This document shows positions 32,456 through 44,154 of a DNA stretch of 64,000 nucleotides, one piece after another. The stretch is from Warburgia ugandensis (lineage: Eukaryota > Streptophyta > Magnoliopsida > Canellales > Canellaceae). The position numbers and the translations under genes are program-made. The notes beneath the pieces were generated by a model. That model did not search any database. It was not told the DNA's origin and saw only the letters and a program-made list of their open reading frames with translations. The DNA lies in contig CP141128.1 of assembly GCA_035236585.1 (NCBI GenBank), forward strand, positions 35,632,684 to 35,696,683, written 5' to 3'. How positions within the stretch are numbered: the stretch's first letter is position 1; every line of letters starts with the position of its first letter.

Positions 32456-32900
32456 CATTTGAGCACCTAAAGGCTGAACTTACTTCTACACCGATTATTC
32501 AACCAACAAATTGGAGTGCACCATTCAAAATAATGTGTGATGCTTCAGACTATGTGATCAGGGTTATGTTGGGGTTGTGTATTAACAAACTCTCCCATGT
32601 GATATATTATGCTAGCAAGACACTCAATGATGCCTAACTCAATTATTCTACTACAAGAAAAGAGTTGTTGGTTGTTGTATTTGCAATGCATAAGTTTAGT
32701 TCTTACTTATTAGGATGTAAGGTCATCATCTATTTGGATCATGTAGCATTAAAATATCTTCTTTCTAAGAAAGATGCCTAACCTAGGCTAATCCAACAGA
32801 TACTATTGTTGTAGGAGTTTGATTTAGAAATTTAGGGTAAGAAAGGTTTCGAAAATGTTATAGCAATCTATTTATCCAAGTTAGTTGTGGCGTCTACAAG
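32456..32900 (+). pseudogene. Athila-like RNase H fragment
   Basis: Continues from RT with LKAELTSTPII and FKIMCDASDYVI (first Asp of RNase H). It goes on with [31 protein letters not shown] (carrying the conserved Glu) and [16 protein letters not shown]. Stops at about 32.64 and 32.78 kb break the frame. This is the order and spacing of the Ty3/gypsy RT-RNase H unit. Confidence 0.75.
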
Positions 32901-33049
32901 CTAGAATATGCCTATAATAGAAACGTTTTCAAATGAACAATTGTTGCATATTTTCTAATCATCTTTATATGTAGATATAGTCAATTATCTTATCACGGGT
33001 CAAATGCCTACTCACTAATCTAAACAAGAAAGGAAAAGATTGATTATTA

Positions 33050-34165
33050 AGGTCAAGCACATTACATTGGACGATCTGTACTTTTTCAAGTAATGTTCTG
33101 ATTAGGTCATTAGGAGATGCATACTAGATAATGAACATCACAAAATCATTTTCTTTTGTCATAACCATGTATGCAGGGGCCACTATGATTTTATAAAGAC
33201 ATTTGCAATGATTCTGCAGTGTGGCTTCTATTGGCCTTCCATTTTTAGGGATTCACATGCTTATTGCATTACATGTGCTAGATGTCAATAGTTAGGGAAT
33301 ATAGGAAAGAGAAATATGATGACTTGAAACCCCATTCTAATCATTGAGCCTTTTGATACTTAGGGCATTGATTTTATGGGACCTTTTGGCAACTCCGTTA
33401 GTTATCTATACATCCTTGTGGGAGTGGACTACGTGTCCAAATGAGTAGAAGCCATACCATTTAAGACCAATGACCATAGGATGGTGGTCAAGTTTTTAAA
33501 GGAAAGTATATTTGTACTCTTTGGTACCCCAAGTGTCATAATTAGTAGTGGGGGAAACACTTTTGCAATAGAGTGTTTGAGAATTTAATGACAAAATATG
33601 GTTTCACCCATTGGATTGTTAACCTTTATCATCCTTAAACTAATGGATAGGCAAAAATGTTAAATAGGGAGATAACGCAAATCTTAGAAAAGACAAACAA
33701 TCTAAATAGGAAAAAGCTAGTCTTTAAGACTTAGTGACACTTTATAAGTGTATCATACTGCATATAAGACCCCTATAGGCATGTCATACTGGACCATTAA
33801 AAAGCTCAATTTTGATTTAGACAATGTTAGGGACCACAAGAAGCTCCAAATTAATGAGTTGGATGAGCTTAGGAAAGATGCATATGAGTTTCCTAAGCTA
33901 TACAAAGACCAAAAATCCATCATGATAAATACATTTTGCAAAAGTCCTTCACCCTAAGACAAAAGGTCCTCTTGTATAATTCTAAACTGCATCTATTTTT
34001 TTAAAACTTCATTCTCAATGGACCCTACATAGTATGTATGTTTACCCTCATGGGGCTGTTGAGATCGAAAAGGATAGGAGTTTTCCAAAGTAAATGGGCA
34101 AAGGTTGAAACCCTATTTAGAGATGGTAAACTCAAAGTAGAAGAAATCCTACTAGAGTAACTAGT
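33050..34165 (+). pseudogene. Athila-like integrase fragment
   Basis: ITLDDLYFF opens the domain (33.06 kb). The zinc finger follows as FFCHNHVCRGHY (two His) and CITCARCQ (two Cys), about 33.15-33.29 kb. The core starts with GIDFMGPFGNS (first catalytic Asp, about 33.37 kb). The block that should carry the second Asp reads IISSGGNTF, so that Asp is lost. AYKTPIGMS (about 33.76 kb) and a C-terminal stretch with VLLYNSKLHLFF and KVEEILLE (33.97-34.16 kb) complete the order. Stops are numerous. The plus-strand ORF 33748-33957 is part of this fragment, not a separate gene. Confidence 0.75.
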
Positions 34166-35493
34166 CTATTAGGACCCGCCTTAGCTTGTCCCATAACACC
34201 TACATCAATAATAAAATCTACATTCATCATTACATTTTATTACATCATTATATATATAGCTGAAGATGTTAAACTTAGCATTTATTCGTAGGCAACCCTG
34301 GGTTTTTAGAGAGTCTCATTGTTCTAGATTACCAATTTATCATATAGGAGTCCTATGCTTTAAAACATTGGGGACAATGTTTAGTTCAGGTTGGAGGGTA
34401 TAGATATGAATGAGATTTCTAAGTTTTTCTCAAGTTTTTTTTTAAAAAAAAAAAGAAAAAAAGAAAAGAAAGAGTTTTTGGAGTTTTTCAAAGTTTTAGG
34501 GTCAAGTTCCTTTACTATGATGAGAATTTGATATTTTAAATCTTAGTTTTCTCCTACTTTAACTTTTTAATAGAAATTCATATGATTATTTCTGATTTTA
34601 TTCATGCCTTGAAGTGTTTTATGAAAGTTAGATCTCACAACATACTTACACACAGTACAAAGTTTAGACAATAGATGGTTATGACTTAGAGATTCTAAGA
34701 AAATTAGTGGAGACCTATATATCCAAGTGAGCATTAGAGACTATCATCTTTTTGAGGGTTATAAATAACTCTAAATTTTCTTCAGTGTACATTACTTAGA
34801 AAGATCAAGTATCCTTGTTTTGGTCAAAATGCCAAGACCTAGTTGTTCTTAAGGTGGAATATAGCCTTAAAGAGGATATGAATAGGAAGGAACTCAGACA
34901 AAATATCCCTATTGGTCTTAGTAATGGCATTAGTTCTCAAGGATTACATTTCATTGTCTCATTTGTGCTCATAAAATTATATGAACCATTAGTATTTTTG
35001 GATTCGGTCACATAAAAGAGAGAATTTTGTTTGACCCCATTTCTTTAAGATCTTTATTTCTAAGTATACACCACTGAGAATTTGAGGTCAAAACATTAAT
35101 CCAATGTAGTATAAGCATATCTGTTTAGAAGTTTAGACATATGCACCCTATACACACATTGTACTCTAATATGTAACTAAAATAAAATTGCTTTGGTATG
35201 GAGGTAACTTGTAAAAAAAATTGTTTATCTTTATTAAGTTGTTAAAGCTAGTAAAGTACTAACAGATGATAATTCTCTAAGATAAAATAAAGGACTTTGC
35301 CTTATTGAATTTTGCGAGTATATTTATTGCAAACCCTCACAAGGCTAACTCGTCCACTAGGGTAACCTAAAGATTTAAGGGCTTGTTGTATATGCGAAAT
35401 GCAATTCTAAGCACTACAAAAATGGTAGCCATTTTGTTTTCATGACTTTTTACATTCTTTTTTTGGACTAGCAAAATTCTAGCTGAGAGAGTA
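34166..35493 (+). mobile_element. Athila-type 3' untranslated region
   Basis: AACATTGGGGACAATGTTTAG at about 34.36-34.38 kb, with a GGTTGGAGGG purine run just after, is characteristic of the region after pol in Athila/Tat elements. The rest is AT-rich, includes an A/T-rich palindrome-like tract at about 34.43-34.47 kb, and holds no supported ORF. It ends at the LTR start at 35494. Confidence 0.6.
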
Positions 35494-37176
35494 TGGTAAG
35501 TATTCAATTTTTTATAAAAAATTACCCAATTAGTAGGCCATGTGTTATAAATTATAGTTCATTATCATAAGGTTTTTCCAAAATTCATAACACATGCATT
35601 TTTGAGCGAATGATTCAAAAGTTTGATACTTTGTAGGACTAGAAGCTAATCTGGAGTAAATATGTGAATTATCATAGTTTTTAGGATATAATTAGGGTTT
35701 TTTTTTTTTATATATATCTTTTGTAGCTATTAAGATCATGATCCAATGGCCAAGATCGATTAGGAGGTGAATTGAGGATCAAGATCAAATTAGAGATCTA
35801 GGACCAAAATTTCATTATTCTAAAGCATAAGCAAAATTTAAGATCATTCAAGGGCAAGCAAAGAAAGAAATTAGAAGATTCAAAGGTGACTAGAAAGGTC
35901 CCTTGCACAAACCATGCAATTCCATCCTCTTTGCATAATAATTGAAGCCAAGTAAGCCACCTTAGCCATACAAGCCATGCAAGCCTTGAAGCCAAGGGAC
36001 TAAGCCATCAAGCAAGGAGCTGTCAAAGTGATCTATGAAGCCATCTTAACCAAACCACATTCAGTCACACAATTAGATGAAGAATTCAAGCAATTAAGGA
36101 TTTAATGGAGATTATCCTATGGTAAGATATGCATGCATGGTGGACTAGTGGGAGAAGAGTCTTAAAGTTTTAAACCTTCTTTTTTCTTTCTTTCTTTGTC
36201 TTTATCCTTTCCATCATTTCCCTCCTTCCTTTCTCTTTCTACCTTCCATGTGAAAAACTTGTAAGGGAAGGAGTTCCATGCCTCCTTCCTTGAAAACTAG
36301 TGCCTTCCCCTTTCTAAATCCATAGGTTTTCCACCTCATCTCTTTTCCCCACTCAACTTATAATTCTGTTGCTTTACTATTTTAGAGTCCTAGTTCTAAT
36401 TCTATTCTCTTTAGGATAGAATCTTATCAAAATAGAAGTACAAATATCTATAAAACCAAAAGGATTTCCACACATTTTATATATAGAAGGGCTCACCCAT
36501 GCCTCCGTCTTGAAGCACCACCACGTCATCTTCAAGCCAAGGGTACTCTGCTAGGGTTTCAATGCAATTCACTTTGGCTCCTTCCCACATGTGTTCCCCT
36601 CCTCCTTTAAGCTTCTTTGTCTTTGATTTCCAAGTTTTTTTTCTAGGTTAGATCCTTGCTTTGTTTCATTACTTTGCTTGTTTGTTTGATTTGAGTTTCT
36701 CTCTTTGTTTCACATGCATGATATTTGAGATTAGTTTATGATCATTGGATAGTGTTGAAGTAGACTGAAGTAATGGTTTTAGATTAAGTTCTTGCTTATG
36801 AAAAGAGTGCACATTTCTTTCCATGTACATGAGACACTTTCTCTTGTAATTTTGCACTTCAATGAATTCAGTTGTTTTTATGAGCAATCTCTTGTTTGAT
36901 TTTAGTGTTAAAATACTTTCAATATTGATTATTATTCTTCATGAAGAGTGCACACTATGTTTCTTTCCATGCATTTGTTTGATGTTATCTTCAAATGCAC
37001 CAATTTTAGTATAGATTTCATCTTAGTTTTATGTGTAGTTTCCATAGGTTGATTTATCTTATTTGTTTAATTTCTAGGGAACCCATTTAATTTTTTAGAT
37101 TGTTTAGCTAATACGTTTATTAGATCTCATGACTACAAGCCTTTGATCTGAGAAAAATAACCTTCTTTCCCACTCC

Positions 37177-37181
37177 ATGAA
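37177..37181 (+). repeat. Target-site duplication ATGAA, left
   Basis: Repeated exactly at 39807-39811. The paralogous LTR at about 27.76 kb reads CACTCC/GACTCC-ATGAA-CCATG without any insertion, so it is an empty site. Confidence 0.9.
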
Positions 37182-37607
37182 TGTAATGACTCCAATTTTG
37201 TAATATTAAAATCCCAAGTTAGCAATGAAAAGTTTAGTTTTTGAAGATAAGGGCATTTTGGTCATTTCACTATTCACCTTGACTGAACCCAGAAATCTGG
37301 TCCTAAAAATGGTACCATTAGGTGCGTATCAGAAAAAGGAATCCAACAAGACCAAAATCACCCAAAACGGAGTTAAAATGAGCAAGTTATGGCCCTTTGA
37401 AGTTCAGGGGCAAAAATGTAATTTTTACAAAAAAACGGATTTAGCCTGCAAAACGCAGGGGCCCGTTTTGATACAGGCACCCTTCATCTTCAACCTCCTA
37501 GAGGGTTCTAGAACAGTGGTGATTGGAGGAGAAATCACCACCATTCTGGAGTTTCTCCACCACCATTCAAGGGCGGTGATAGCCCCCTCCAAAACCCTCT
37601 TATAGCT

Positions 37608-37616
37608 CTATAAATA
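37608..37616 (+). promoter_or_regulatory. TATA box of solo LTR copy 1
   Basis: CTATAAATA in the context CTCTATAAATA-AGCTCTT. It is identical in copy 2 at 56931-56939. Confidence 0.65.
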
Positions 37617-39256
37617 AAGCTCTTGGGCACGTCTAATGGCAGCCCAAAAGCTTGAGAAAAACCCATTTTGGAGAAAGCAACTTAAGAGAAGAAACGAGGA
37701 GAAAACCCCAGCAACGAGCCAGGTATGCCCAAGATCTCTCAAAACCCGTCTTCACAGTAGTCCTAGGCTCAATTTCCCTAAGTTTTTGCATGAAAAATCA
37801 TGCAAAATAGAGCCCTGGAGAGTCACCAATGACCCAGGGACGATCCCTAGCCCGCACTGGTTCGATAGGGTCAAACTAGGGTGTCCTGGGAATGCCCCGG
37901 TCCCCCAATGAACAGAACGTTCCAAACAGAACGTAACGCGTCGATCGCGTTCGAGAAAACCAAACGGGCACGTCCGTGGACGCGCCCGCTAAAGGAAAAG
38001 ATGAGCGAAAAATCCAACGCATCTACAGACGCGCCCGCTAGGGCGCATGCCACTGACGCTTAGTCCACTAGCGTTTTAGGATTTTCCACTTCTTAAAGCA
38101 GCTGGGGCGCATGCCACTGACGCGCAGCGTGCTAGCATTCTGCTTTTCACTCTTAAGGGCTTTATGTACACCTGCTACTAAAAAGCTTATAACTTGAGAT
38201 CTAGAGCTCCGATTGAGGTCCCGCAAAAGGCGTTGTGTCTGTGTCGATGATGCAGACACACACAAACTATAAAATTCCTAATAAAGGCCCAATCAAAGGT
38301 GAGCATGACCCTTAGAATAGGATGGTGGCGCATGGCCGCTAGACCTTTGAAAAACTGATGATACCAAGGCCCAATTAGGACCTTAGGACACCCATAGGCA
38401 TAGGGATGGACCCTTAATGCCTAAGTAATAAGACCAACCACTCTAAAACCTACAAAAGATAGGCCAAACTAACCTTGATTCCCCAAACCATGTTCAGGAG
38501 CATACGAGGACAAAGGGGTTAGCGCGACCTAGCCAGGTAGGTGCTCTATCGCTACTAGACTTTTTTAAAAGAACTATGACTGTTTTAAGAATACATGTTT
38601 TAAGTATATGACTTGTTTAGCATGACTTAATTCAGCATACATGTGATAAATGCTTTATGCATAGACATGTTTTGTAAATAATTGCATATACATTATGCAT
38701 AGATATGTTTTGCAAACAATTGCATACATTGCATGATTTGTGAGCATTAAGTTCTTGTAAAAATTACATGTCCTTGAGGATTACCAAAAGACACTGGAGT
38801 GCCGAAGGCCAAGCAGTTGTGAGGGATCCGAAGAGGACAGGTTTGGAAAAAAGAGAGGTTTTCTCTTGTTTGATCTGATTATGATTTGGGCTGATAAGCT
38901 CGTGGGCACTATGCCTTGAGGTTTGGGTTGGCCTCCAGCCTCTACCACTATTAGGTGGATGGGTACCACGCCCAAAAAAGGGCAACGTCCCTACGTCAAC
39001 TGCATGTGGTACAGGGGGCTACCATTGGTGTCACGGCACTAGGTCGACGTGTCATAAGCCCCGTTGAGGCTATGATCGAGTGTCCTCAAGTACCTGGGGA
39101 CCACACGGCAGTGAGGTTGTGGGCATAGTTGGACCCTATGGTTTTGTGGACTTATTTGCATTGCATATGGCATGATATGAGGTTGGTTGACCATACCATA
39201 CTAGATATCCATGAGTTGGATTCAATGAAGCATCTTATGCATATCATAATGTTATG

Positions 39257-39272
39257 ATATATATATATATAT
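39257..39272. repeat. (AT)n microsatellite in solo LTR copy 1
   Basis: Eight AT units. The equivalent place in copy 2 (about 58.6 kb) is not expanded. Confidence 0.8.
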
Positions 39273-39806
39273 GATATTTCGATTTGGATTATGTGATCCT
39301 TTAAGTCTTTAGTATTTCAATTTGACAATGGTTTTTGATATATTGAACTTGAGTGTTCAGACATGCACATTTTTTGAAAGAGCACATGATTTTAAACATC
39401 ACATGCATTATAAAACTAGTAGTGATAGGCTCCTACTGAGTATAGTATATACTCACCCAATCCTCAACATTTTTCAGACACAAAGTAAATACTTAAGGGC
39501 AAAGAACGCTTGTGATAGAAGACACCCAGACTAAGTGCAAGTAAGTAAACCCCTACCTTATCTTTCAATGTTACTTGATTGTAGTTACTCTCTATAGCTG
39601 AGGCTGTGACTAATACTTTCTTGGGAATAATGTTGACTTAAAACTTTGCCATGGCTAGATAATTTGAGAATGTGTTTTGACACTGGGGTTTTTATGAAAG
39701 ATTGTTTTCCAAAACGAAAAAGATTTTTCATGCATTTCATATTTATAAAACAAGAGATCTCGCCTTTTTATCAAATTTGCACCATATAAAAACCCAGGTC
39801 ATCACA

Positions 39807-39811
39807 ATGAA
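39807..39811 (+). repeat. Target-site duplication ATGAA, right
   Basis: Exact repeat of 37177-37181. Confidence 0.9.
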
Positions 39812-40164
39812 CCATGCACATAACTTCATGGGGCATGGTGATTGAAGTGTATTTCTTTAATTGGTTGGTTGTTTCCTTGTTTCATTATAGTTTAGATTAC
39901 TTTGTTTAGTTGTTTTACATCTTATATTAGATTAGTAAGTTTCTAAGTTTGGTTTTTAGAAAGTGTTAAATTTAAGCAAGTTTCCTTATTTGTAAGTTTC
40001 CATTTCCATGTTATTTTCTTGCCTAGTTTAAGAAAATTTAAGCAAGTGTTAAATAAAATCCAGTTGATTGAAAATTCATGATATTTCTCATGGGATCGAC
40101 CTCTCTCACATGCAAATTATTAGAATTGATTTGTGTGCTTAGTAGTAATTTTAAAGCTCCACCA

Positions 40165-40990
40165 AGAGGCGGAAGGATGGCATGCTTATAGGAGTTTTCT
40201 ATGCAGTATGGTAGGCCCATAAAGCATCACTAAGTTTTAAAGATTAGTCTCTCCTATTTAGATTGACTATCTTTTCTAATATTCTTTTTATCTCCCTACT
40301 TGACACTTCTAGTTGTCCACTAGTCTGTGGATGATAAGGGGTAGTAATACTATGAGTAACATCAAAATTTTTCATTAAGTTCTCAAACACTTTATTACAA
40401 AAGTGTTTTCCCCATCACTAATTTTGGCTAGTTGTGTACCGAAGCATGCAAGTATTTTTTCCTTTAAAAATTTGACCACTAGCTTATAGTCATGGATCTT
40501 ACACAATATGGATTTTAACCATTTGGGCACGTATTCCACTCCCACAAGGACATATAAATAAAAAAAATTAGGAAAAAATCCAACAAAATCAATGCCTCAA
40601 ATACCAAAAGGCTCAATGACCAAAATTGGGTGCAAGGGCATCATCTTTCTCTTACCTATACTCCCTAACTATTGACATCTAGCACATGATATGCAATAAG
40701 TACATGAATCCCTAAAAATGGTGAGTCAATAAAAAACGTATTGGAAAATCTTTGTAGTTGTCTTTCTAAAACTATAGTGGCCCCCACATGCATGGTCATG
40801 ACAAAAGGAAATTTTTTTATGATGTTCATTATTTAGTATGCATCTCCAAATAACTTGATCAAGATAGTACTTGAACAAGTACAAATCGTCCCATGAAAAA
40901 TTCGTAACCTCGATCATAAATCTTTTTCTATCTTGTATAAACTAGTGGTTAGGTAGTTGACTTGTGATAAGATAATTTACTATATCTATG
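40165..40990 (-). pseudogene. Athila-like integrase fragment, minus strand
   Basis: Read from 40.93 kb leftwards: SWDDLYLFKYY, CHDHACGGHY (two His), CISCARCQ (two Cys), then the core with GIDFVGFF (first Asp, about 40.59 kb), LVGVEYVPKW and KISDGENTF, which keeps the second Asp that the plus-strand copy lost. The region of the catalytic Glu is broken by stops. The C-terminal part is missing, as the sequence meets a plus-strand LTR end at 40164. It belongs to the same minus-strand element as the RNase H, RT, protease and gag fragments up to 46.2 kb. Confidence 0.75.
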
Positions 40991-41129
40991 TACCAAGGCA
41001 ACTAAAAAATGTGCTATAATTGCTCACTTAGGAATGTTTCTATTGTAGGCACATTCTCACTAGTAGACTCCACAACTAACCAAGATAAGTGGTCAGCTAC
41101 AACATTTTCGGAACCATTTTTATCCCAAA

Positions 41130-41470
41130 TTTTCAAATAAAACTCCTATAGCAATAGTATCCATCATATCAACATAGGTTTGGTTTCCTTCTTAGAAAGA
41201 AGGTATTTTAATGTTGCATAATCCAAATAGACAATGACCTTAGATCCTATTAAGTAAGATCTAAACTTATCCAAGTCAAATACAACTGCCAAAAACTCTC
41301 TTTCTATAGTGAAATAATTGAGTTGGGCGTCATTGTGTCTTGCTAGCATAATATATCACATGTGGGAGTTTATTAATACGTGGCTCCAACACAGCTCCGT
41401 GAAGCATCACACATTATTTCAAATAGTGCACTCCAATTCGGCAGTCAAGTAATAGGCACAAAAGTGAGTT
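41130..41470 (-). pseudogene. Athila-like RNase H fragment, minus strand
   Basis: The frame 41349-41164 reads [28 protein letters not shown] and then [20 protein letters not shown], the middle and last part of the RNase H domain. Upstream, the ASKT and LPHVIYY segments lie in another frame, so a frameshift sits near 41.35 kb. The first catalytic Asp region (VMLHGAVLEP) is degraded. Confidence 0.7.
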
Positions 41471-41474
41471 TGCC

Positions 41475-42028
41475 TTTAGGTGCTCAAATGCTTTCATACA
41501 ATTATCATCAAAATTCAAAAGCTGCCTCCACCATAAGTAAATGACATAGGGCCTTAGAAATTTTACTAAAATATTTGATGTATCTTGTATAAAAACCATC
41601 ATGGTCTAAAAAAAATCAAATTTCCTTCATTGTCCTTAAAGGAAGAAGGTTAGAGATCAAATTCACTTTGGCTTTGTCTAGTTCTATGCCATTAGGTGAG
41701 ATAAAATGGCCTAAAATAATGCCATTTTTTACCATAAAATGAAATTTCTCCCTCTTTTTCATTAAGTTCTTTTCCTGACACTTACCAAGAACTAATATTA
41801 TGGTGTAGACATTCATCAAATGAGGACCCAAATACTAAAAATTGTCCATAAACACCTCCAAAAACCTCTCCACCATATCAAAAAATATTCTCAACATACA
41901 CCTTTGAAAAGTAGATTGAGCATTACAAAATCCAAAACACATATGATAGTAGGCGAAGGTCCTAAAAGGGCAGGTGAAGGTAGTCTTCTCCTAGTCGTCA
42001 GGTGCTACAAGGATTTGGTTATAATCAG
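41475..42028 (-). pseudogene. Athila-like reverse transcriptase, second part (after the LINE)
   Basis: Resumes at SDYNQILVAPDD directly after the LINE target duplication. It continues with EKTTFTCPFRTFAYYHM, CNAQSTFQRCM and the catalytic box FMDN (41841-41852; FMDD expected). Then come the thumb with FHFMVKNGIILGHFISP and the connection to RNase H. One stop after the catalytic box and a frameshift at about 41.8 kb are visible. It is otherwise better preserved than the plus-strand copy. Confidence 0.8.
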
Positions 42029-42039
42029 AGAATCCATCA
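42029..42039 (+). repeat. LINE target-site duplication, left (AGAATCCATCA)
   Basis: 11-bp exact repeat of 43076-43086. Its last bases merge into the CAT tail, so the boundary may shift by a few bases. Confidence 0.85.
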
Positions 42040-43075
42040 TCATCATCATCATCATCAAGACCTTATCCCAATTAGGGGTCGGCCACATGAATTTTATTCC
42101 TCCATTCCACTCTATTAAATACCATGGCTTTATTTAGTCCCAAAGTTTTTAAGTCTTTCCTCACCACTTCTATCCACGTTCTTTTGGGCCTTCCCCTTGC
42201 CCTTTTAGAACCTTCCACTTGTATTGCCTCACTCCTTCTAACTGGTGCCGTTGTTGGTCTCCTTTGAACATGTCCAAGCCATCTAAGTCTAATCTCCTTC
42301 ATCTTGTTACATATTGGTGCTATCCCTAAATTTCCTCTAATATTTTCATTTCTAATTCTATCCTTTCTTATCTTACCACTCATCCATCTCAACATTCTCA
42401 TTTCTGCGACACTCATCCTATGAGCATGATGTTCCTTAACTGCCCAACACTTTGATCCATAGAGATTGGTTGGCCTTATAGCCATCCTATAGAATTTTTC
42501 CTTTAGTTTGAGTGGCACCCGCCGATCACATAAAACACCCGTTGCACATCTCCATTTGTTCCAACCCGCTTCGATTCTCTGGGTAACCTCCCTCTCAATC
42601 TCTCCATTCTCATGGATCAATGATCCTAAGTGTCGAAAGTGGTCTCTCATGGGGACCTCTTGGTTATCAATCTTGATTGGTGTTCCACTCCTACTCTCCT
42701 TGCTAAAATTACATTCCATATATTCTGTCTTAGTTTAGCTAATTTTAAATCCTTTCGATTCTAATGCTTCTCTCCATAACTCTATCTTTATGTTTTCACC
42801 CTCCCTTGTCTCATCAAGTAGGACTATATCGTCTGCAAATAGCATGCACCAGGGAATCTCCTCATGCAGATGTTTTGTTAACTCATCCATAACTAATGTG
42901 AAAAGGTATGAACTCAATGCCGATCCTTTGTGCAATCTGACAGTGACAGAAAAATCACCAGTCACGCCACTAGTGGTCTTAACATTTGTTACTGCTCCCT
43001 CATACATATCTTTAATTATGTCTATATACCCCTGAGAAACCCCTTTACCACCCAACACCCTCCAAATATCTATGA
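42040..43075 (-). mobile_element. RTE-clade LINE, 5'-truncated, inserted in the gypsy RT
   Basis: Minus-strand reading from 43.06 kb: [39 protein letters not shown], then the RT catalytic motif FADDIVLL (FADD at 42839-42828, intact). After one in-frame stop at 42737-42735 the same frame runs on for 215 codons through EYMECNF, RHLGSLI, GWNKWR, YGSKCWAVKEHHAHRMS, MLRWMSGKIRKDRIRNENIR, RWLGHVQRRP and GRPKRTW, and closes at 42072. This is RT from about block 4 on plus the C-terminal domain of plant RTE LINEs; the endonuclease and early RT are missing. The 3' end is a (TGA/GAT)n tail, typical of RTE. With a single stop in about 330 codons this copy is much younger than the one at 13.4 kb. Confidence 0.9.
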
Positions 43076-43086
43076 AGAATCCATCA
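43076..43086 (+). repeat. LINE target-site duplication, right (AGAATCCATCA)
   Basis: Exact repeat of 42029-42039. It encodes, on the minus strand, part of the conserved FLDG block of the interrupted gypsy RT. Confidence 0.85.
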
Positions 43087-43400
43087 AGAAAGTAATAATA
43101 TCTATGATCAGCTAACCTTCCTAGTATTTTCTCAATAAAGGGAAGAGGAAATAGTCTTTCCTCTTGACCAAGTTCAGTTTCAGTAATCTATACAAACTCT
43201 CCATGTAGTGGTCATGCGAGTGGGAATTAACTCATTATCCTCATTATGGATTACCATGGCTTTGGACTTCTTGGGTACAACCTAAATTGGACTAACCCAA
43301 GTGCTATAAAAAATAGGGTAGATAACACAAACAACTAAGAGTTTTAGTACTTTGTCTCTCACTACCCCTTTCATAGTAGGGTTTAATCTTCTTTGCCTTT
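43087..43400 (-). pseudogene. Athila-like reverse transcriptase, first part (before the LINE)
   Basis: Minus strand from about 43.39 kb: MKGVVRDKVLKLL, WVSPIQVVPKKSK (fingers), [11 protein letters not shown], and near 43.1 kb [10 protein letters not shown], the block ending in the first catalytic Asp, where the LINE cuts it. Two or three stops are visible. Confidence 0.75.
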
Positions 43401-44154
43401 CCCTAGATGATTTAGCATTTTCTTCTAAAGTGAATTCTCTGCATACACATAGTAGGGTAATTCCTTTAATGTTTGCTATGGTCCACCTTCAAGCTGTCTT
43501 ATGTTCTCTTAAAACATCAAGGAGCTTTCCTTCCTATCCCTGATCTAGATCTGAGGCTATGATTATAGGTAAGGATTCATTATGTCCTAGGTAGGAATAT
43601 TACATATTTTTAAGTAATGGCTTAAGGACCAAGGTGGGTGGTTTTTCTACTAAAGGCATAGGGGTAGAATTTGATGGAAGAAGAGGTTCCGCTTGAGGTC
43701 CCCATTTTGTGGTATCCATGATTGGTGTAGCATCTAAATGATTATTTACCTCTTCTATGGACTTGTCTATATCAAAATCACAATTAAAGTGTGCTAGAAA
43801 TGCCTCAAGTGGATTTAGTATAGACGATGGTGGATTAGCATCTTGAATTAGACCTTCAATTAAATTGACTACACTAGAATCATCTAGGTCTAGATGCTAA
43901 TGATCAGCATTAAAAACATTGAGCATGACTTTCATGTTGCTGAAGGATAATTTGATCACACTGTTTCTACTGTTGATGATGGCATTGAATGTTGCCAAAA
44001 ATGGACATTCAAGAATGACTAGGATTTAACTACTGGGATCTGATACAAGCAGGGTATCTAGGATAATAAAATCTACATGGAAATAAAATTGGTCCACGTG
44101 TATTGAAACATTTTCAACCATACTATGTGGAATTGTTACTGATCTATCTGCTAA
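43401..44154 (-). pseudogene. Athila-like protease-RT linker
   Basis: Broken reading frames follow the protease with words typical of the family, such as EAFLAHFNCDFDIDK and PLVEKPPTLVLKPL (minus strand, about 43.8-43.6 kb). The second matches the E.KP.L.LKPLP segment ahead of RT in Athila elements. No catalytic motif belongs here. Confidence 0.6.

Larger units (their letters stand above)
37182..39806 (+). mobile_element. 2.6-kb solo LTR, copy 1
   Basis: Bounded by TGTAATGACTCC and ..AACCCAGGTCATCACA with an exact 5-bp duplication (ATGAA). No primer site, pol motif or internal terminal repeat is present. A TATA box lies at 37608-37616, about 430 bp in. It is followed by a CpG-rich block (37.91-38.27 kb) that includes two copies of GGGCGCATGCCACTGACGC, then a long U5. 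It aligns end to end with copy 2 (56501-59154). The U3 phrase around CAAAACGGAGTTAAAATGAG and the terminal GGTCRTCACA resemble Tekay/Del LTRs; that lineage call is tentative. A 126-codon ORF at 37225-37605 lies within U3 and is broken in copy 2, so it is not taken as a gene. Confidence 0.85.
35494..40164 (+). mobile_element. Athila-type 3' LTR, plus orientation, carrying a nested solo LTR
   Basis: It starts TGGTAAGTATTCAATTTTT (other copies TGATAAG) and ends ..TTTTAAAGCTCCACCA. Without the nested 2625-bp element and its duplication it is about 2.04 kb and aligns with the LTR at 26.04-28.15 kb. To the right it meets minus-strand integrase sequence directly, so the flank of the original element is lost. 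Confidence 0.7.

Noticed and set aside
37225..37605. 126-codon plus-strand ORF at the start of solo LTR copy 1
   Set aside because: It lies wholly in U3. The colinear region of copy 2 carries stops, and no domain is recognised; it is conserved as LTR sequence, not as protein.
38764..38985. Minus-strand ORFs at 38764-38985 and 58141-58350, seemingly conserved between the two solo LTRs
   Set aside because: The similarity follows from alignment of the two LTRs. The frames diverge at both ends and no start or domain is shared.
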